Shown: piece after piece, positions 8,401-16,350 of the stretch
Position numbering within the stretch: the first letter of the stretch is position 1
How the letters are laid out: each line of letters starts with the position of its first letter
DNA from: Deltaproteobacteria bacterium
Lineage (GTDB): Bacteria > Desulfobacterota > Desulfobacteria > Desulfobacterales > Desulfosarcinaceae
Length of the DNA: 32,084 bases
Assembly (NCBI GenBank): GCA_002747175.1
Contig: PDTK01000004.1
Coordinates: 1-32,084 of the forward strand
Direction of reading: 5' to 3'
Translations under genes and position numbers: made by a program
The notes under the pieces: model-generated
Told to the model about the DNA's origin: nothing
Seen by the model: the letters and a program-made list of their open reading frames with translations, nothing else
Database searches by the model: none

Positions 8401-11400
8401 ATTCAACGTCTGGGTTTGGGGATGATCGGCGGCGAACCCCCTCATGGCGATATCCATGATTTCGTTGGAAAAGCCATACCATCCGTTTCCGGGCATACCG
8501 GTAATACCGATGATCGATCCCAAAGCTGCGACCAGTTTGGGTGGCCGATGGGCCAGTGCGTCCAGCAGATGCAGCATGCCCAAGACCTTGGGAGCGGTTT
8601 CGGCAAAGGCCTGCTGCGGACGCACCTGGCCGGTGAGCCGGGGATGATTGAGTCCGGCACCGTGTATGATGCCGGTCACCGGTCCCATTTCCCGGGTTAC
8701 GGATTCAAGGATGGTCGCAACGGATTCACGGTCGGTAACATCACAGGAAAAATAAGCTGCATCAAGCCCCAACTCGGCATACTTGTTTAGCAAGACACGG
8801 ATCGGGTCATTTTCATCCTGATGGGGGTATGGGCTGCGTCCCACAAGCGCTATGCGAACCTGGTGGCGACGTGCCACAGCCAAGGCACAAGCCGCTGTGA
8901 TGCCCTTGGCCCCACCGGTTACCAGGATCACATCATCCCGACCCCAAGAGATGCCCCGCGCTTCGAAACCGGCCGGATGGACCAGGCGCGGCAGGAAGGT
9001 GCGCCGTGTACGCTCCAAATCATACCCCACCGCGGAAAAAACCTCTTGAGTCACCATTTCGGACAGGGTCTCACTGGCAACGGTTTCGGACGACAAGGTG
9101 GGGTAAAAGTCCACGACCCGAACTTTCAGATCCTCCCGCTCCAGGTGGACACTGGCCGCCAAGGCCAGGGCACCGCTGCGATCCAGGCGGGCAAAATGAG
9201 GATCCCGACCAAAGAAACCGCCGCCGAACTGAACCCAGACCACGGTGGAACGTCGCCTGGGCGCACTGGCTGCCGGTGGCACGGCAACAATGCTGGCACG
9301 CATTCGAATCAACCGCTGCAGCAGGGCTGCTCGGTCGTCGTTATGCTGTCCACTCTTGGGCAGGATGGCCACTAAATGGGAAAAAGCCGCATCCGATACG
9401 TGTTCATCTGCATGGCTGCTGTCGAAGCGGACCGTTCTCACATAGGTACCCCGATTGAAAAGCAGTTTGCCGAGCGCTTCGGCCACTTCAGCACCGTCAC
9501 CACTGTGAAGGATCAATACCCGTGCCTTCTGCCAGTCGTTTTCCGACCGGGAACGCCATTTTTCATGCAGGGGCGGATACGGCGTATGCACCATATCCAT
9601 TACGAAACTGCGCACCCACGTGGGCATATCCGGTGCCTCGGCAATGTTGTTTGGTGCCCCCTGCCGCTGTTTTATCATCCGGTTCAAAATGATACCAATC
9701 TGACGCAAACTGCGGTTGAGCAGCGGCTCAAGGTCCACATTGGCCTGAATACCGATTTCGGCCGCCGTGCTGCGAATCAGCGAACTGAGTTTGTCCACAC
9801 CCAGGTTCAAGCCCTGTTCCACCGGCAGGTCCGGATCCAGGGTATCGGCATCGAATCCGGTGATTCTGGCGGCCTGTTCCGTGAGCACCGACAGTGCATC
9901 CATGTGCAATTCAGCCCTTTCCGGCTCCGAGGCACCCGCCACCTGTTCGACCACCTGGGCCAAACTGGCATTGGCCAGAGACTGAACATCCAACCTGCCG
10001 GAGACACCCATCTCCCCAGCCAGGCGGTTTATGAGATCACCGGCTTTGATGGAATCCAGATTCAAATCGTCCAGCAGGCGCATGGACAAATTGATGCTCG
10101 TCTCCGGAAACCCGGTAACCGCTGCAACCATGGCCATCATTTGCTTCCCAAGTTCATCGGCATCCACTACCGGCTTACCATTCTTTACACCGTCTACGGC
10201 ACCCAACCGCCGGGCAGCATCGATGAGTTCTCCAAGGGAAGCGTTGGCCAGCAATGCCGGGTCCGGGAAAACGATCCCGCACATGCCGGCAAATCGGGCA
10301 GCCAGGTCGCCGGCCTTGATGGAATCCAGATTCAGATCGTCCAATAAGCGGGCGTCCAGGGTCAGACTGTCACGGGGAAAACCGGTCACCTCGACGATTA
10401 GATCATATAAAAGGCCCCGGATATCCACCGCAGGAGCACCACCGCTCCCGGAGGTATCGCCTGTCGGTCGGGCCTCCGGATCCCAAAATTCCAGATCGGC
10501 CTGCACCACCCGGTTCAAAAACCCACCGCGCGCATCAAGATAACGATGCACCTGGTCGGCCGCCATTCCACTGAACGCTTCGGCCAGGACAGCATGAAAT
10601 GCGTCCGGTGCAGGATTTTCTTTGGCTGCGGCATCTTCGGCCACCGGTGACAGTTTTTCACACGGGTTAACCACGAAATTCTTTTCCGAAGCGGGGACAA
10701 AGGGGTGAATCAGGCGATTATCAAAGAGCCCGCCCCATTGGATCGGCACCCCGCGAACATACATTTCTCCCAAACACCGATGCAAATCGATGGTGCCGCC
10801 AGGGTTGCTTTCCACAGGCAGGCAGACAAGGTCCCGGTCGTCGGCGATATCCGCAACCAGGCCGGTCAATACCCGACCGGGTCCCAGCTCGACCAGCAGG
10901 TCGCAGCAGGCATCCATGGATTCGATCATTCCCATAAAATCGACCTGTGATCGGATCTGCCGCGAAAAATGTCGGTTCAACGGCGGCAGGGGATCCAGGG
11001 CCGCACCGGTGGTGCTGGTAAAAAGCTTGCATCGTGCAGATGTCCGAGCCATGGAAAACAGCCCCATGGCTTCCACCTCACGAGCCGCATCTTCACACAA
11101 GACACTGTGGAAGGCACCCGATACCGTTAATCTGCGGGCGCTGACGCCATTCACACGGGCCACATCGAGCATGGTTTCGACAGCAGCCGTGTCACCGGAT
11201 AAAATGGTCTGGTGCGGACTGTTGAGATTGGCCACGGTCAGATAACCGTCGACCTGCTCGACCAGCGCAGCGGCTGTAGAACCGTCGCATCGCAGGCCGA
11301 CCATCCCGCCGGTAACACCGGACATGGATGACATCGCCAGGCCCCGTCGAGTGGCGAATTCAAGCAATGTGGCGGCATCCAGCACACCGGCGGCATAAAA

Positions 11401-13515
11401 GGCGGTCAACTCGCCCAGACTGTGACCACCGACGGCATGGGGACGAATTCCCAGGTGATCGAACCATGTGAACAACAACAAAGAGGCCAGGCAGATGGCC
11501 GGTTGGGCATGTTCCGATCTGGACAGGGCTGTGAACCAGCGCTCCGTCTCTTCCGGTCCAGGGACCCGGTCCACGTCCCGGTAAATCAACTGGCTCACGG
11601 GGGTACCTGACACTTTGCGCGTAATGGCATCAGCCTGCTCAATGAATTCCTGGGCCCAGGCAAAACGCGTGGCTGCCATCCGGGCCATGTTGAGCTGCTG
11701 GCTTCCCTGTCCAGGAAACAAAAATCCGATACGTACCGACGCCTGGCCGACCCCCAGAAAAAAATCCGGGCCGGAAGAAGGCACGACACCCTGGTCAACC
11801 TTTTCACCGTGTTCGGTCAGGGTAGCCGCCAGTCGGTCCAGACCCGACTCCAACGCGTCGGGATGGCCGGCAATGATCGCAGCCCGGACAGGTGCGGCAT
11901 CCGGTAACTGCCGACAACATTCGGCGGACAGATCGGCCAGTTCAGCAATGCTGATGCCGTCAGCCATACGCTTGACGACCCCAATCCGTTCAAACAACTT
12001 TGACCGGTCCTCGGCCCCCAAAACGAAAAGCTCGCTTTCCTGAGCGTGGGCCATCAGCACGGATTCATCCAGGTCGGGAGCCAGGCGATCATCGGGCGCA
12101 TCGCCGGAGGCAAGGGTCAGGTGGCAGTTAATTCCCCCGAAGCCCATGGCCGACACACCGGCGGTCAGTTTCCGATCCGCCGGTGCACGCTGTCCCAGAC
12201 GAACGGGGTACAACTGCCTGGCCGTATGATGGAATGCCTGGTGCGGTTCGTGACAGGCCGACGTCGGTGGAACGATCCGGCGATTGACGGCCATCACGGT
12301 TTTGATCAGCCCACCGATGCCCGATGCCGCCTTGGTATGGCCGATGATCGACTTGAGGGAGGTAATTCCGCAGGGGCGCAACTGGCCGCGGGGAATCGGC
12401 GTCGGCCCCAGCAACCGGGCAATGCCTTCCAGTTCCGTTCGGTCGCCGACGGTGGTGCCGGTTCCATGGCCCTCGATGAAATCCACATCGGCGATGGTGT
12501 GTGGCGCATGGCGATAGGCCCGTTCCAGTGCCAGGGCCTGACCGGCGGCGCTGGGGGCCGTAATGCCCGATCCGCCGCCGTCCGATGAAATTCCCCACCC
12601 ATGGATCACGGCATAGACCCGATCATTGTCGCGCCGGGCAGCATCCAGCGATTTGAGTACAACAAAACCGCATCCTTCTCCGGGAAGGAAGCCCTTGCCA
12701 CCGCGGTCGTATACATTCATATCACCATCGGTAAGCGCACCGGTCTTGGCGAACCCGACCAATTCGAAAGGATCCAGACTGATGTCCACGCCACCGACCA
12801 CGGCCAGATCCAGCTCATCGGCTCGAATGCGCGATGCCGCATGCGCCGCGGCTAGCAGCGACGATGAACAGGCGCCGTCGATGGTGAACCCGCCCCCCAT
12901 CAGGTCGAGTTGATTGCAGATGCGTCCGGCGATGGTATTGGAAAGTCCACCGGCAAGAGTATCCTCGTCTACCGGTGGAAAAACGGATGTGTATCTATCC
13001 TTCATGGCCCGGACAAGCTTGTCCAGTTGCGCGTCATCGAACCCCTGGCTTTCAGCCGCCCGAAGAAGGGCCCGACGGACGAAAGGCCAGCGCAAACGCA
13101 TATTGTTGGATCGGGTCTGCTCACCAGTCAAGGTATTGCCGACGATCACACCGGTACGGCGGCCGGGAAGGGTTTCCCGCGTGTATCCGGCATCTGCCAC
13201 GGCTTCCAGACAAACCTCCAGGGCCAGCCAATGAACGATGTCGGTCGTCTGCAAGGTGGAAAACGGGATTCTTCGACCCGCCCAATCGAATTCGAAACCG
13301 TCGATCAGGGCCGCCTGCCGGCCGTAGGTTTTATCAGGTGTCTGCCGGTCCGCATCGTAGTAATCGGCAAGGGGCAGCCGGCAATCCGGAAGCCGTCTGA
13401 ACTGCCGGCGCCGGGTCAGGATATTGGCCCACAATTGACGGGGCGTTCTGGCGTCAGGATAATGACATGCCATTCCGATCACGGCGACGGCCGGATAATC
13501 ATCCCGATGAATCAT
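5488..13515 (-). CDS. iterative type I PKS/fatty-acid-synthase megasynthase (KS-AT-ACP-ACP-ACP*-KR-DH-PPTase-hotdog-hotdog)
   Basis: A 2675-aa single-chain synthase, probably making a polyunsaturated or partly reduced acyl chain from malonyl units. KS (about 8-470) has C216 in DGACSSS, H350 in GHGTGT and H393 in GHTKAASG. AT (about 595-905) has S699 in GHSLGE and H803 in GAFHS, a malonyl-type motif. Two ACPs carry LNLDSIKAGD with S1065 and S1155. A third ACP-like repeat reads LNLGVDKLSS near 1240 and lacks the serine. A structural KR part (about 1300-1520) precedes KR (TGGAKGI at 1533, S1667, Y1680). DH has H1811 in HHFQGSYLFP and D1995 in DTLLQ. A PPTase-like domain (about 2110-2300) carries GCDLS and WAVAETILK. 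Two hotdog domains follow (IYFSNFIKWMG near 2358; NLVGNIYYANYYDWQG near 2537), the second like enediyne thioesterases. AGAGG precedes the ATG by 5 bases. The product is unknown. The domain order resembles enediyne and PUFA synthases (known families). Confidence 0.9.
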   Translation of the reverse strand: MIHRDDYPAVAVIGMACHYPDARTPRQLWANILTRRRQFRRLPDCRLPLADYYDADRQTPDKTYGRQAALIDGFEFDWAGRRIPFSTLQTTDIVHWLALEVCLEAVADAGYTRETLPGRRTGVIVGNTLTGEQTRSNNMRLRWPFVRRALLRAAESQGFDDAQLDKLVRAMKDRYTSVFPPVDEDTLAGGLSNTIAGRICNQLDLMGGGFTIDGACSSSLLAAAHAASRIRADELDLAVVGGVDISLDPFELVGFAKTGALTDGDMNVYDRGGKGFLPGEGCGFVVLKSLDAARRDNDRVYAVIHGWGISSDGGGSGITAPSAAGQALALERAYRHAPHTIADVDFIEGHGTGTTVGDRTELEGIARLLGPTPIPRGQLRPCGITSLKSIIGHTKAASGIGGLIKTVMAVNRRIVPPTSACHEPHQAFHHTARQLYPVRLGQRAPADRKLTAGVSAMGFGGINCHLTLASGDAPDDRLAPDLDESVLMAHAQESELFVLGAEDRSKLFERIGVVKRMADGISIAELADLSAECCRQLPDAAPVRAAIIAGHPDALESGLDRLAATLTEHGEKVDQGVVPSSGPDFFLGVGQASVRIGFLFPGQGSQQLNMARMAATRFAWAQEFIEQADAITRKVSGTPVSQLIYRDVDRVPGPEETERWFTALSRSEHAQPAICLASLLLFTWFDHLGIRPHAVGGHSLGELTAFYAAGVLDAATLLEFATRRGLAMSSMSGVTGGMVGLRCDGSTAAALVEQVDGYLTVANLNSPHQTILSGDTAAVETMLDVARVNGVSARRLTVSGAFHSVLCEDAAREVEAMGLFSMARTSARCKLFTSTTGAALDPLPPLNRHFSRQIRSQVDFMGMIESMDACCDLLVELGPGRVLTGLVADIADDRDLVCLPVESNPGGTIDLHRCLGEMYVRGVPIQWGGLFDNRLIHPFVPASEKNFVVNPCEKLSPVAEDAAAKENPAPDAFHAVLAEAFSGMAADQVHRYLDARGGFLNRVVQADLEFWDPEARPTGDTSGSGGAPAVDIRGLLYDLIVEVTGFPRDSLTLDARLLDDLNLDSIKAGDLAARFAGMCGIVFPDPALLANASLGELIDAARRLGAVDGVKNGKPVVDADELGKQMMAMVAAVTGFPETSINLSMRLLDDLNLDSIKAGDLINRLAGEMGVSGRLDVQSLANASLAQVVEQVAGASEPERAELHMDALSVLTEQAARITGFDADTLDPDLPVEQGLNLGVDKLSSLIRSTAAEIGIQANVDLEPLLNRSLRQIGIILNRMIKQRQGAPNNIAEAPDMPTWVRSFVMDMVHTPYPPLHEKWRSRSENDWQKARVLILHSGDGAEVAEALGKLLFNRGTYVRTVRFDSSHADEHVSDAAFSHLVAILPKSGQHNDDRAALLQRLIRMRASIVAVPPAASAPRRRSTVVWVQFGGGFFGRDPHFARLDRSGALALAASVHLEREDLKVRVVDFYPTLSSETVASETLSEMVTQEVFSAVGYDLERTRRTFLPRLVHPAGFEARGISWGRDDVILVTGGAKGITAACALAVARRHQVRIALVGRSPYPHQDENDPIRVLLNKYAELGLDAAYFSCDVTDRESVATILESVTREMGPVTGIIHGAGLNHPRLTGQVRPQQAFAETAPKVLGMLHLLDALAHRPPKLVAALGSIIGITGMPGNGWYGFSNEIMDIAMRGFAADHPQTQTLNVAYSIWRDAGMGARMGSVDILREKGIDAIPTDEGVDRFVRLFSHDPGNHQVVVTARMGGLDTWGPPLPEELRQGRFLERRIQMLPSVEAVFATHLSLETDPYLKDHHFQGSYLFPTVFGLEAMAQAAVYLTGIQMPERIRIREVRLERPITVDAGDGADIIVRAVQEETAPGKGIVVRAGIVKQGTGVRTPFFQATFIFDAAHGESPRPADFPDKSLPLVPKSDLYRPSLLFQGRRFQRILKVWEIRHTGDNQGQALLTASPTPPDQRSIEAFNRKDDAALYLGDPFFTDTLLQSAALLVPQDTSLPVGIDSIDLYPAFFNTDGKSQIRTVLEGRSDRELVYRVEAFSEDGSPLAVLQGYRLRILEHHDDYPTVIDLVSPEQRDRQLVHDALENACRTLSLTAPLVDLTCIPGIHDMPRLQRREVERPLLERVLPEAIKHYEIDPLDQGIGWREDGKPQIEGVSRCVLDVSLTHEDRTCLCICGPGPAGCDLSAVTVRSREQWEGLLGNQRIALLDALVEAGDDPDLAGTRVWAVAETILKAGVAPGTELTVARRMEEWVLFSVAAPDGGRLQVLSLPIRLTWGRISILALTVTDKQVPRVPASLLTADYPGYEPLYDTRSFEMIEGGPQGQLVFVQRLPVTFQPAANLSRTIYFSNFIKWMGNTREASAWPVLAAMSDQFATGKWGGVTNYGHLKILGEGGTSDRIEILMWVSDNSGPENSTMTLSYDFRSMLPDGGYRRLAFCRLQTTWVEILGPGKAKVAPYPPYYGQFIEDMCPRNDAPDTPEPMEESLAHLFEAGDDPLVYTAPSGPMVRPLLREQVFDTTLAHANLVGNIYYANYYDWQGQIRDRFFYELIPDYFGGIGEKGELLTLESRVDHLREAMPFDRIKLTLAIRELRRCSVSFHVDYFRLETDGDPVKIAHGLHRAVWINRDARGRPVATPFPGPVQAVFDAAIANDASTSAARTIKG

Positions 13516-13951
13516 AATTACCTCTTATTTGTTTGAAATTAATAAATTTTCTAATATTTTACGATTGGTGCTTTGGCGCAGTGGTGGAGAAAAGAACTTT
13601 CTTCTGACCAATCCTTTTTCTTTCTTATAGGATCAAGAATGAAATATTCATGCCATCTTTTCCTAAAACCACAGATATATTTATAAAAAGGCGCGGAGGC
13701 CGGTGTCTTTCCTGTCCGTTTGAAAACAGGGAAACGGGCCATTGCCGTATGTGCGGGACTTGACCACAGGCCCTGGTATCATTGGCCTTCAGGCTCGTCA
13801 AAACCCGCCAAGTGTGGCATAATTCGAATGGTGATCAGGTATTGGCACCATTGTCCCTGCGGGTGGTACCCCATCGTTACACAAAAAATGGAGAAATTGG
13901 TATATACAATTCGAAATATGAACATTTTTCATCAATAAAGGAAGGGCTGGC
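13516..13951. promoter_or_regulatory. divergent intergenic region between megasynthase and the GalT-like gene
   Basis: These 436 bases separate two divergently transcribed genes and hold no convincing ORF. Both promoters must lie here, but I see no strong -35/-10 pair. Two perfect 7-bp inverted repeats are visible: GATTGGT (13563-13569) with ACCAATC (13607-13613), and AATGGTG (13827-13833) with CACCATT (13846-13852). Either could be an operator or RNA hairpin. The right end becomes AT-rich, and AAGGAAG lies about 8 bases before the ATG at 13952. Confidence 0.4.
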
Positions 13952-15565
13952 ATGAAACTGCGTACTTGCGTATCACCCAACGGGCGTTTTGTTTTTGGAA
14001 TTCACCGTCCACAATTCACCGTCGACAACTTCAGACAAACAGATCATCTGTTCGACCTGGGTGCGTTTGCCGATGGAAGCCGTTTGCGCAACGAAATCAA
14101 CTTCCCCAAGGGTCGGGTCCACGAACCGGCTGCCGACCGGATCTATGAGGTTCCCAACCCATTCCCCTTTCGCGGCACCACGTATATCGGCAAGGCCTGG
14201 GCCGACGACCGGGCCCGGTCCCCGGCATCCATCCGACTGCCAGCGTCCCCCGCCGTCTCTTTTTTTAAGGACTATGCAGATGAACAGGCGGCTTTCGATG
14301 CCATTGGCAATTTGCCGCGAACCCTGAAACTGGCACTGGCGGTCTCTTCCACGGACACCCGGGATCTGGTCTGCCTGGCCCATCTGGCATGTGAATTCTG
14401 CATGGACCACGAAAAAAAACTGCCATGGGGGATGGCATACGAACGTTCTTCAGGCGGAAAAATCCGGCCGTGCATCGTCGACGAAGCCCTGTTCGATGCG
14501 GTCGCCAACAACCGGCATCTTCCCGATGCTTACAAACAGACCATGGTCCTTCGCCCGGGCGCCCAGGGCAAGAGTGAAATCGTCGGCGAATGGCAAGGGC
14601 CGCAAAGCCACGTATTTGAATACCTGCGACGCAATTCATACATTCCCTGGGGACACTATGCGGCCAATATGGCCAACGACGCTGAACGCTACCGGCTGTC
14701 GGACCTGACATGGCAGGACATGACCGGCATGCGTCATTTGTATTATCAGAGAAGTTATACACGGATGGCCATGGATACGGGATGCCCGTATACCGGTGCA
14801 GAGGGGACGTTGTCAGCAGATGCACTGGAAAAATTGCGGCAGGCGGTACTGGATTCGCTGGCCACAAATGGCCGAATCGATTTTAACCGGACCCTGTGGG
14901 GCTGGAATTTCGGATACGATTATGCGCCCAACGGATATCGCCTGCACGCGTCCCACCAGCAAATTCACCAGCAGTTCGCCCTGATACCTGCCATGATACC
15001 GTTGGCCATGGATCAGACCCGGTCGCTGCCGGCATATGCCTGTGGTGATTTGATCGGCGATTTCATCGATGACTTCAGAAGAAAAACGGGTCAATCCTTT
15101 TTCGATTGCTATCACCGCGCCATAACGGAGAACCAGCGAATGGACGAACGCTCGGACCGAGACCACCGGCTGGTGGTATTCGAAGACGAACAGGTAATGC
15201 TTTTCGTTCCCAAAGCCCAAACTTCCCAGTGGGAGCTGCAGTTAATGCCCAAAAACGCCGTGGGCAACATTCTGGAGGCCGACAGCCACATGCGGCGCAG
15301 CCTGGACCGTGCTATCCTGGTCGCCGTGAAGGTCCTGGGATCCATGGGCGCCCGAATGATCACAAGTATCGAGTATTCCAAACCCGTTACCAACAAAGAT
15401 CTTGACCAACGCCTGCTGATGTCTTTTATGCCCAGGCTCCCGGAATCCCCAGGAGCGTTCAGCGAAGCCCAATTGCGTTGGATTAACGGCCACTATCCCG
15501 AAGACTTCGCCCTGGCATGCCGATCTCACCTGCCCGTGGATCAGGATTGGATGGTGATGCCGTAA
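13952..15565 (+). CDS. hypothetical protein, possibly HIT/GalT-like nucleotidyltransferase or phosphorylase
   Basis: A 537-aa soluble protein I do not recognise with certainty. A histidine-rich segment HASHQQIHQQF (H332, H335, H339, Q341) and the later WELQLMPKNAVGN stretch recall the histidine triad and second half of GalT/HIT-superfamily transferases, but the canonical HxHxH spacing is not exact. Around residues 147-158 is a Cys/His cluster, CEFCMDHEKKLPW. No signal peptide or membrane segment is seen. The ATG has AAGGAAG about 8 bases upstream. It is divergent from the megasynthase and could share regulation with it; if a transferase, it might modify the megasynthase product, but that is speculation. 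MobB follows after 110 bases with its own candidate promoter. Confidence 0.75.
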   Translation: MKLRTCVSPNGRFVFGIHRPQFTVDNFRQTDHLFDLGAFADGSRLRNEINFPKGRVHEPAADRIYEVPNPFPFRGTTYIGKAWADDRARSPASIRLPASPAVSFFKDYADEQAAFDAIGNLPRTLKLALAVSSTDTRDLVCLAHLACEFCMDHEKKLPWGMAYERSSGGKIRPCIVDEALFDAVANNRHLPDAYKQTMVLRPGAQGKSEIVGEWQGPQSHVFEYLRRNSYIPWGHYAANMANDAERYRLSDLTWQDMTGMRHLYYQRSYTRMAMDTGCPYTGAEGTLSADALEKLRQAVLDSLATNGRIDFNRTLWGWNFGYDYAPNGYRLHASHQQIHQQFALIPAMIPLAMDQTRSLPAYACGDLIGDFIDDFRRKTGQSFFDCYHRAITENQRMDERSDRDHRLVVFEDEQVMLFVPKAQTSQWELQLMPKNAVGNILEADSHMRRSLDRAILVAVKVLGSMGARMITSIEYSKPVTNKDLDQRLLMSFMPRLPESPGAFSEAQLRWINGHYPEDFALACRSHLPVDQDWMVMP

Positions 15566-15592
15566 CTCCTGACCCATGCCTATGAAACCCCC

Positions 15593-15621
15593 TTGACATC
15601 CATTGTTGATCAGCTTAGATT
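15593..15621 (+). promoter_or_regulatory. candidate sigma70 promoter of mobB
   Basis: A perfect -35 box TTGACA (15593-15598), a 17-base spacer and a 4/6 -10 box TAGATT (15616-15621). It lies just after the stop of the preceding gene and about 55 bases before the mobB start, giving a short leader. Confidence 0.5.
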
Positions 15622-15675
15622 TTTTACTTTGACAGGCGGAAACGGTCCGCCATCCACTTGAAAGGAGTGCCTGTT

Positions 15676-16176
15676 TTGCCGGCCGTGATTTCAATCGTGG
15701 GAAAATCAAATTCCGGGAAGACCACACTCATCGAGAAACTGCTTCCCCGATTGAAGCAACGAGGGTATCTCGTCGGCGTGGTCAAACATGCCCACCACGG
15801 CTTCGACATGGACCGCCAGGGCAAAGACAGCTACCGTCATCGACATGCCGGTGCAGATACGGTAATGATCGCTTCTCCGGGACAGATTGCGCTGATCAAG
15901 AATGCCGCCAGCGAAACAATGGATGATCTTATCCCCTATTTCGAGGATGTGGATTTACTGATCACGGAAGGTTTCAAACGGGGCAACGCACCGAAAATCG
16001 AAATTTTCCGGTCGGAGGAGCATCGGCAACCGGCCTGCCTTGAAGACGTTCATCTGGTTGCTGTGGTGGCAGACGCTCCCGTGGATACGCCGGTTCCCCA
16101 ATTCGCCCTGAATGATGTCGCTGCGCTGACGGACTTCATCATCTCTGGCTGGCTCGCCACACCCTCAAAAAGCTGA
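15676..16176 (+). CDS. mobB: molybdopterin-guanine dinucleotide biosynthesis adaptor MobB
   Basis: MobB is a P-loop GTP-binding protein that assists MobA in attaching GMP to molybdopterin, making the cofactor of formate dehydrogenases and related molybdo/tungsto-enzymes. The Walker A motif is GKSNSGKTT (residues 9-17). VVKHAHHGFDMDRQGKDSYRH and DLLITEGFK are typical MobB signatures. I chose the TTG at 15676 because AAAGGAG (15661-15667) sits 8 bases upstream; TTG 15658 would lie upstream of that site, and GTG 15685 is an alternative. The product of about 166 aa is normal for a stand-alone MobB. No mobA or other cofactor gene is adjacent. Confidence 0.9.
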   Translation: MPAVISIVGKSNSGKTTLIEKLLPRLKQRGYLVGVVKHAHHGFDMDRQGKDSYRHRHAGADTVMIASPGQIALIKNAASETMDDLIPYFEDVDLLITEGFKRGNAPKIEIFRSEEHRQPACLEDVHLVAVVADAPVDTPVPQFALNDVAALTDFIISGWLATPSKS

Positions 16177-16188
16177 CCTAAAGGAATA

Positions 16189-16217
16189 TTGACAAATTTG
16201 TAAAAATTCGCGATCAT
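16189..16217 (+). promoter_or_regulatory. candidate promoter of the kinase-lipoprotein-regulator operon
   Basis: TTGACA (16189-16194), a 17-base spacer and GATCAT (16212-16217, 4/6 match to TATAAT), in an AT-rich stretch 134 bases before the kinase start. The untranslated leader would contain the REP-like hairpin at 16271-16290. Confidence 0.35.
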
Positions 16218-16265
16218 TGATTTTTATCGTCCCCGTGCAGGCAAGGAGCCAGTATGATCAGATAT

Positions 16266-16322
16266 TTGTAGATTCCGCCTTCGCGGGAATGGCATACTTG
16301 GCGACTTCTTACGAAACCATCA
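16266..16322. repeat. REP-like intergenic hairpin element
   Basis: Contains an imperfect inverted repeat (ATTCCGC, loop CTTC, GCGGGAAT, with one bulged G) followed by a TTCTTACGAAACCATC tail. The combination resembles a repeat scattered between genes in Desulfobacterales genomes. This recognition is from memory, and only one copy lies in the window. It sits in the leader of the kinase operon. Confidence 0.45.
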
Positions 16323-16350
16323 CACTTGCTCTCGCTCCCATCAACCTCCC

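Noticed and set aside
9376..10347. 323-codon + strand ORF
   Set aside because: Lies entirely antisense to the megasynthase ACP/KR region, whose motifs are unambiguous; low-complexity composition and no family signature.
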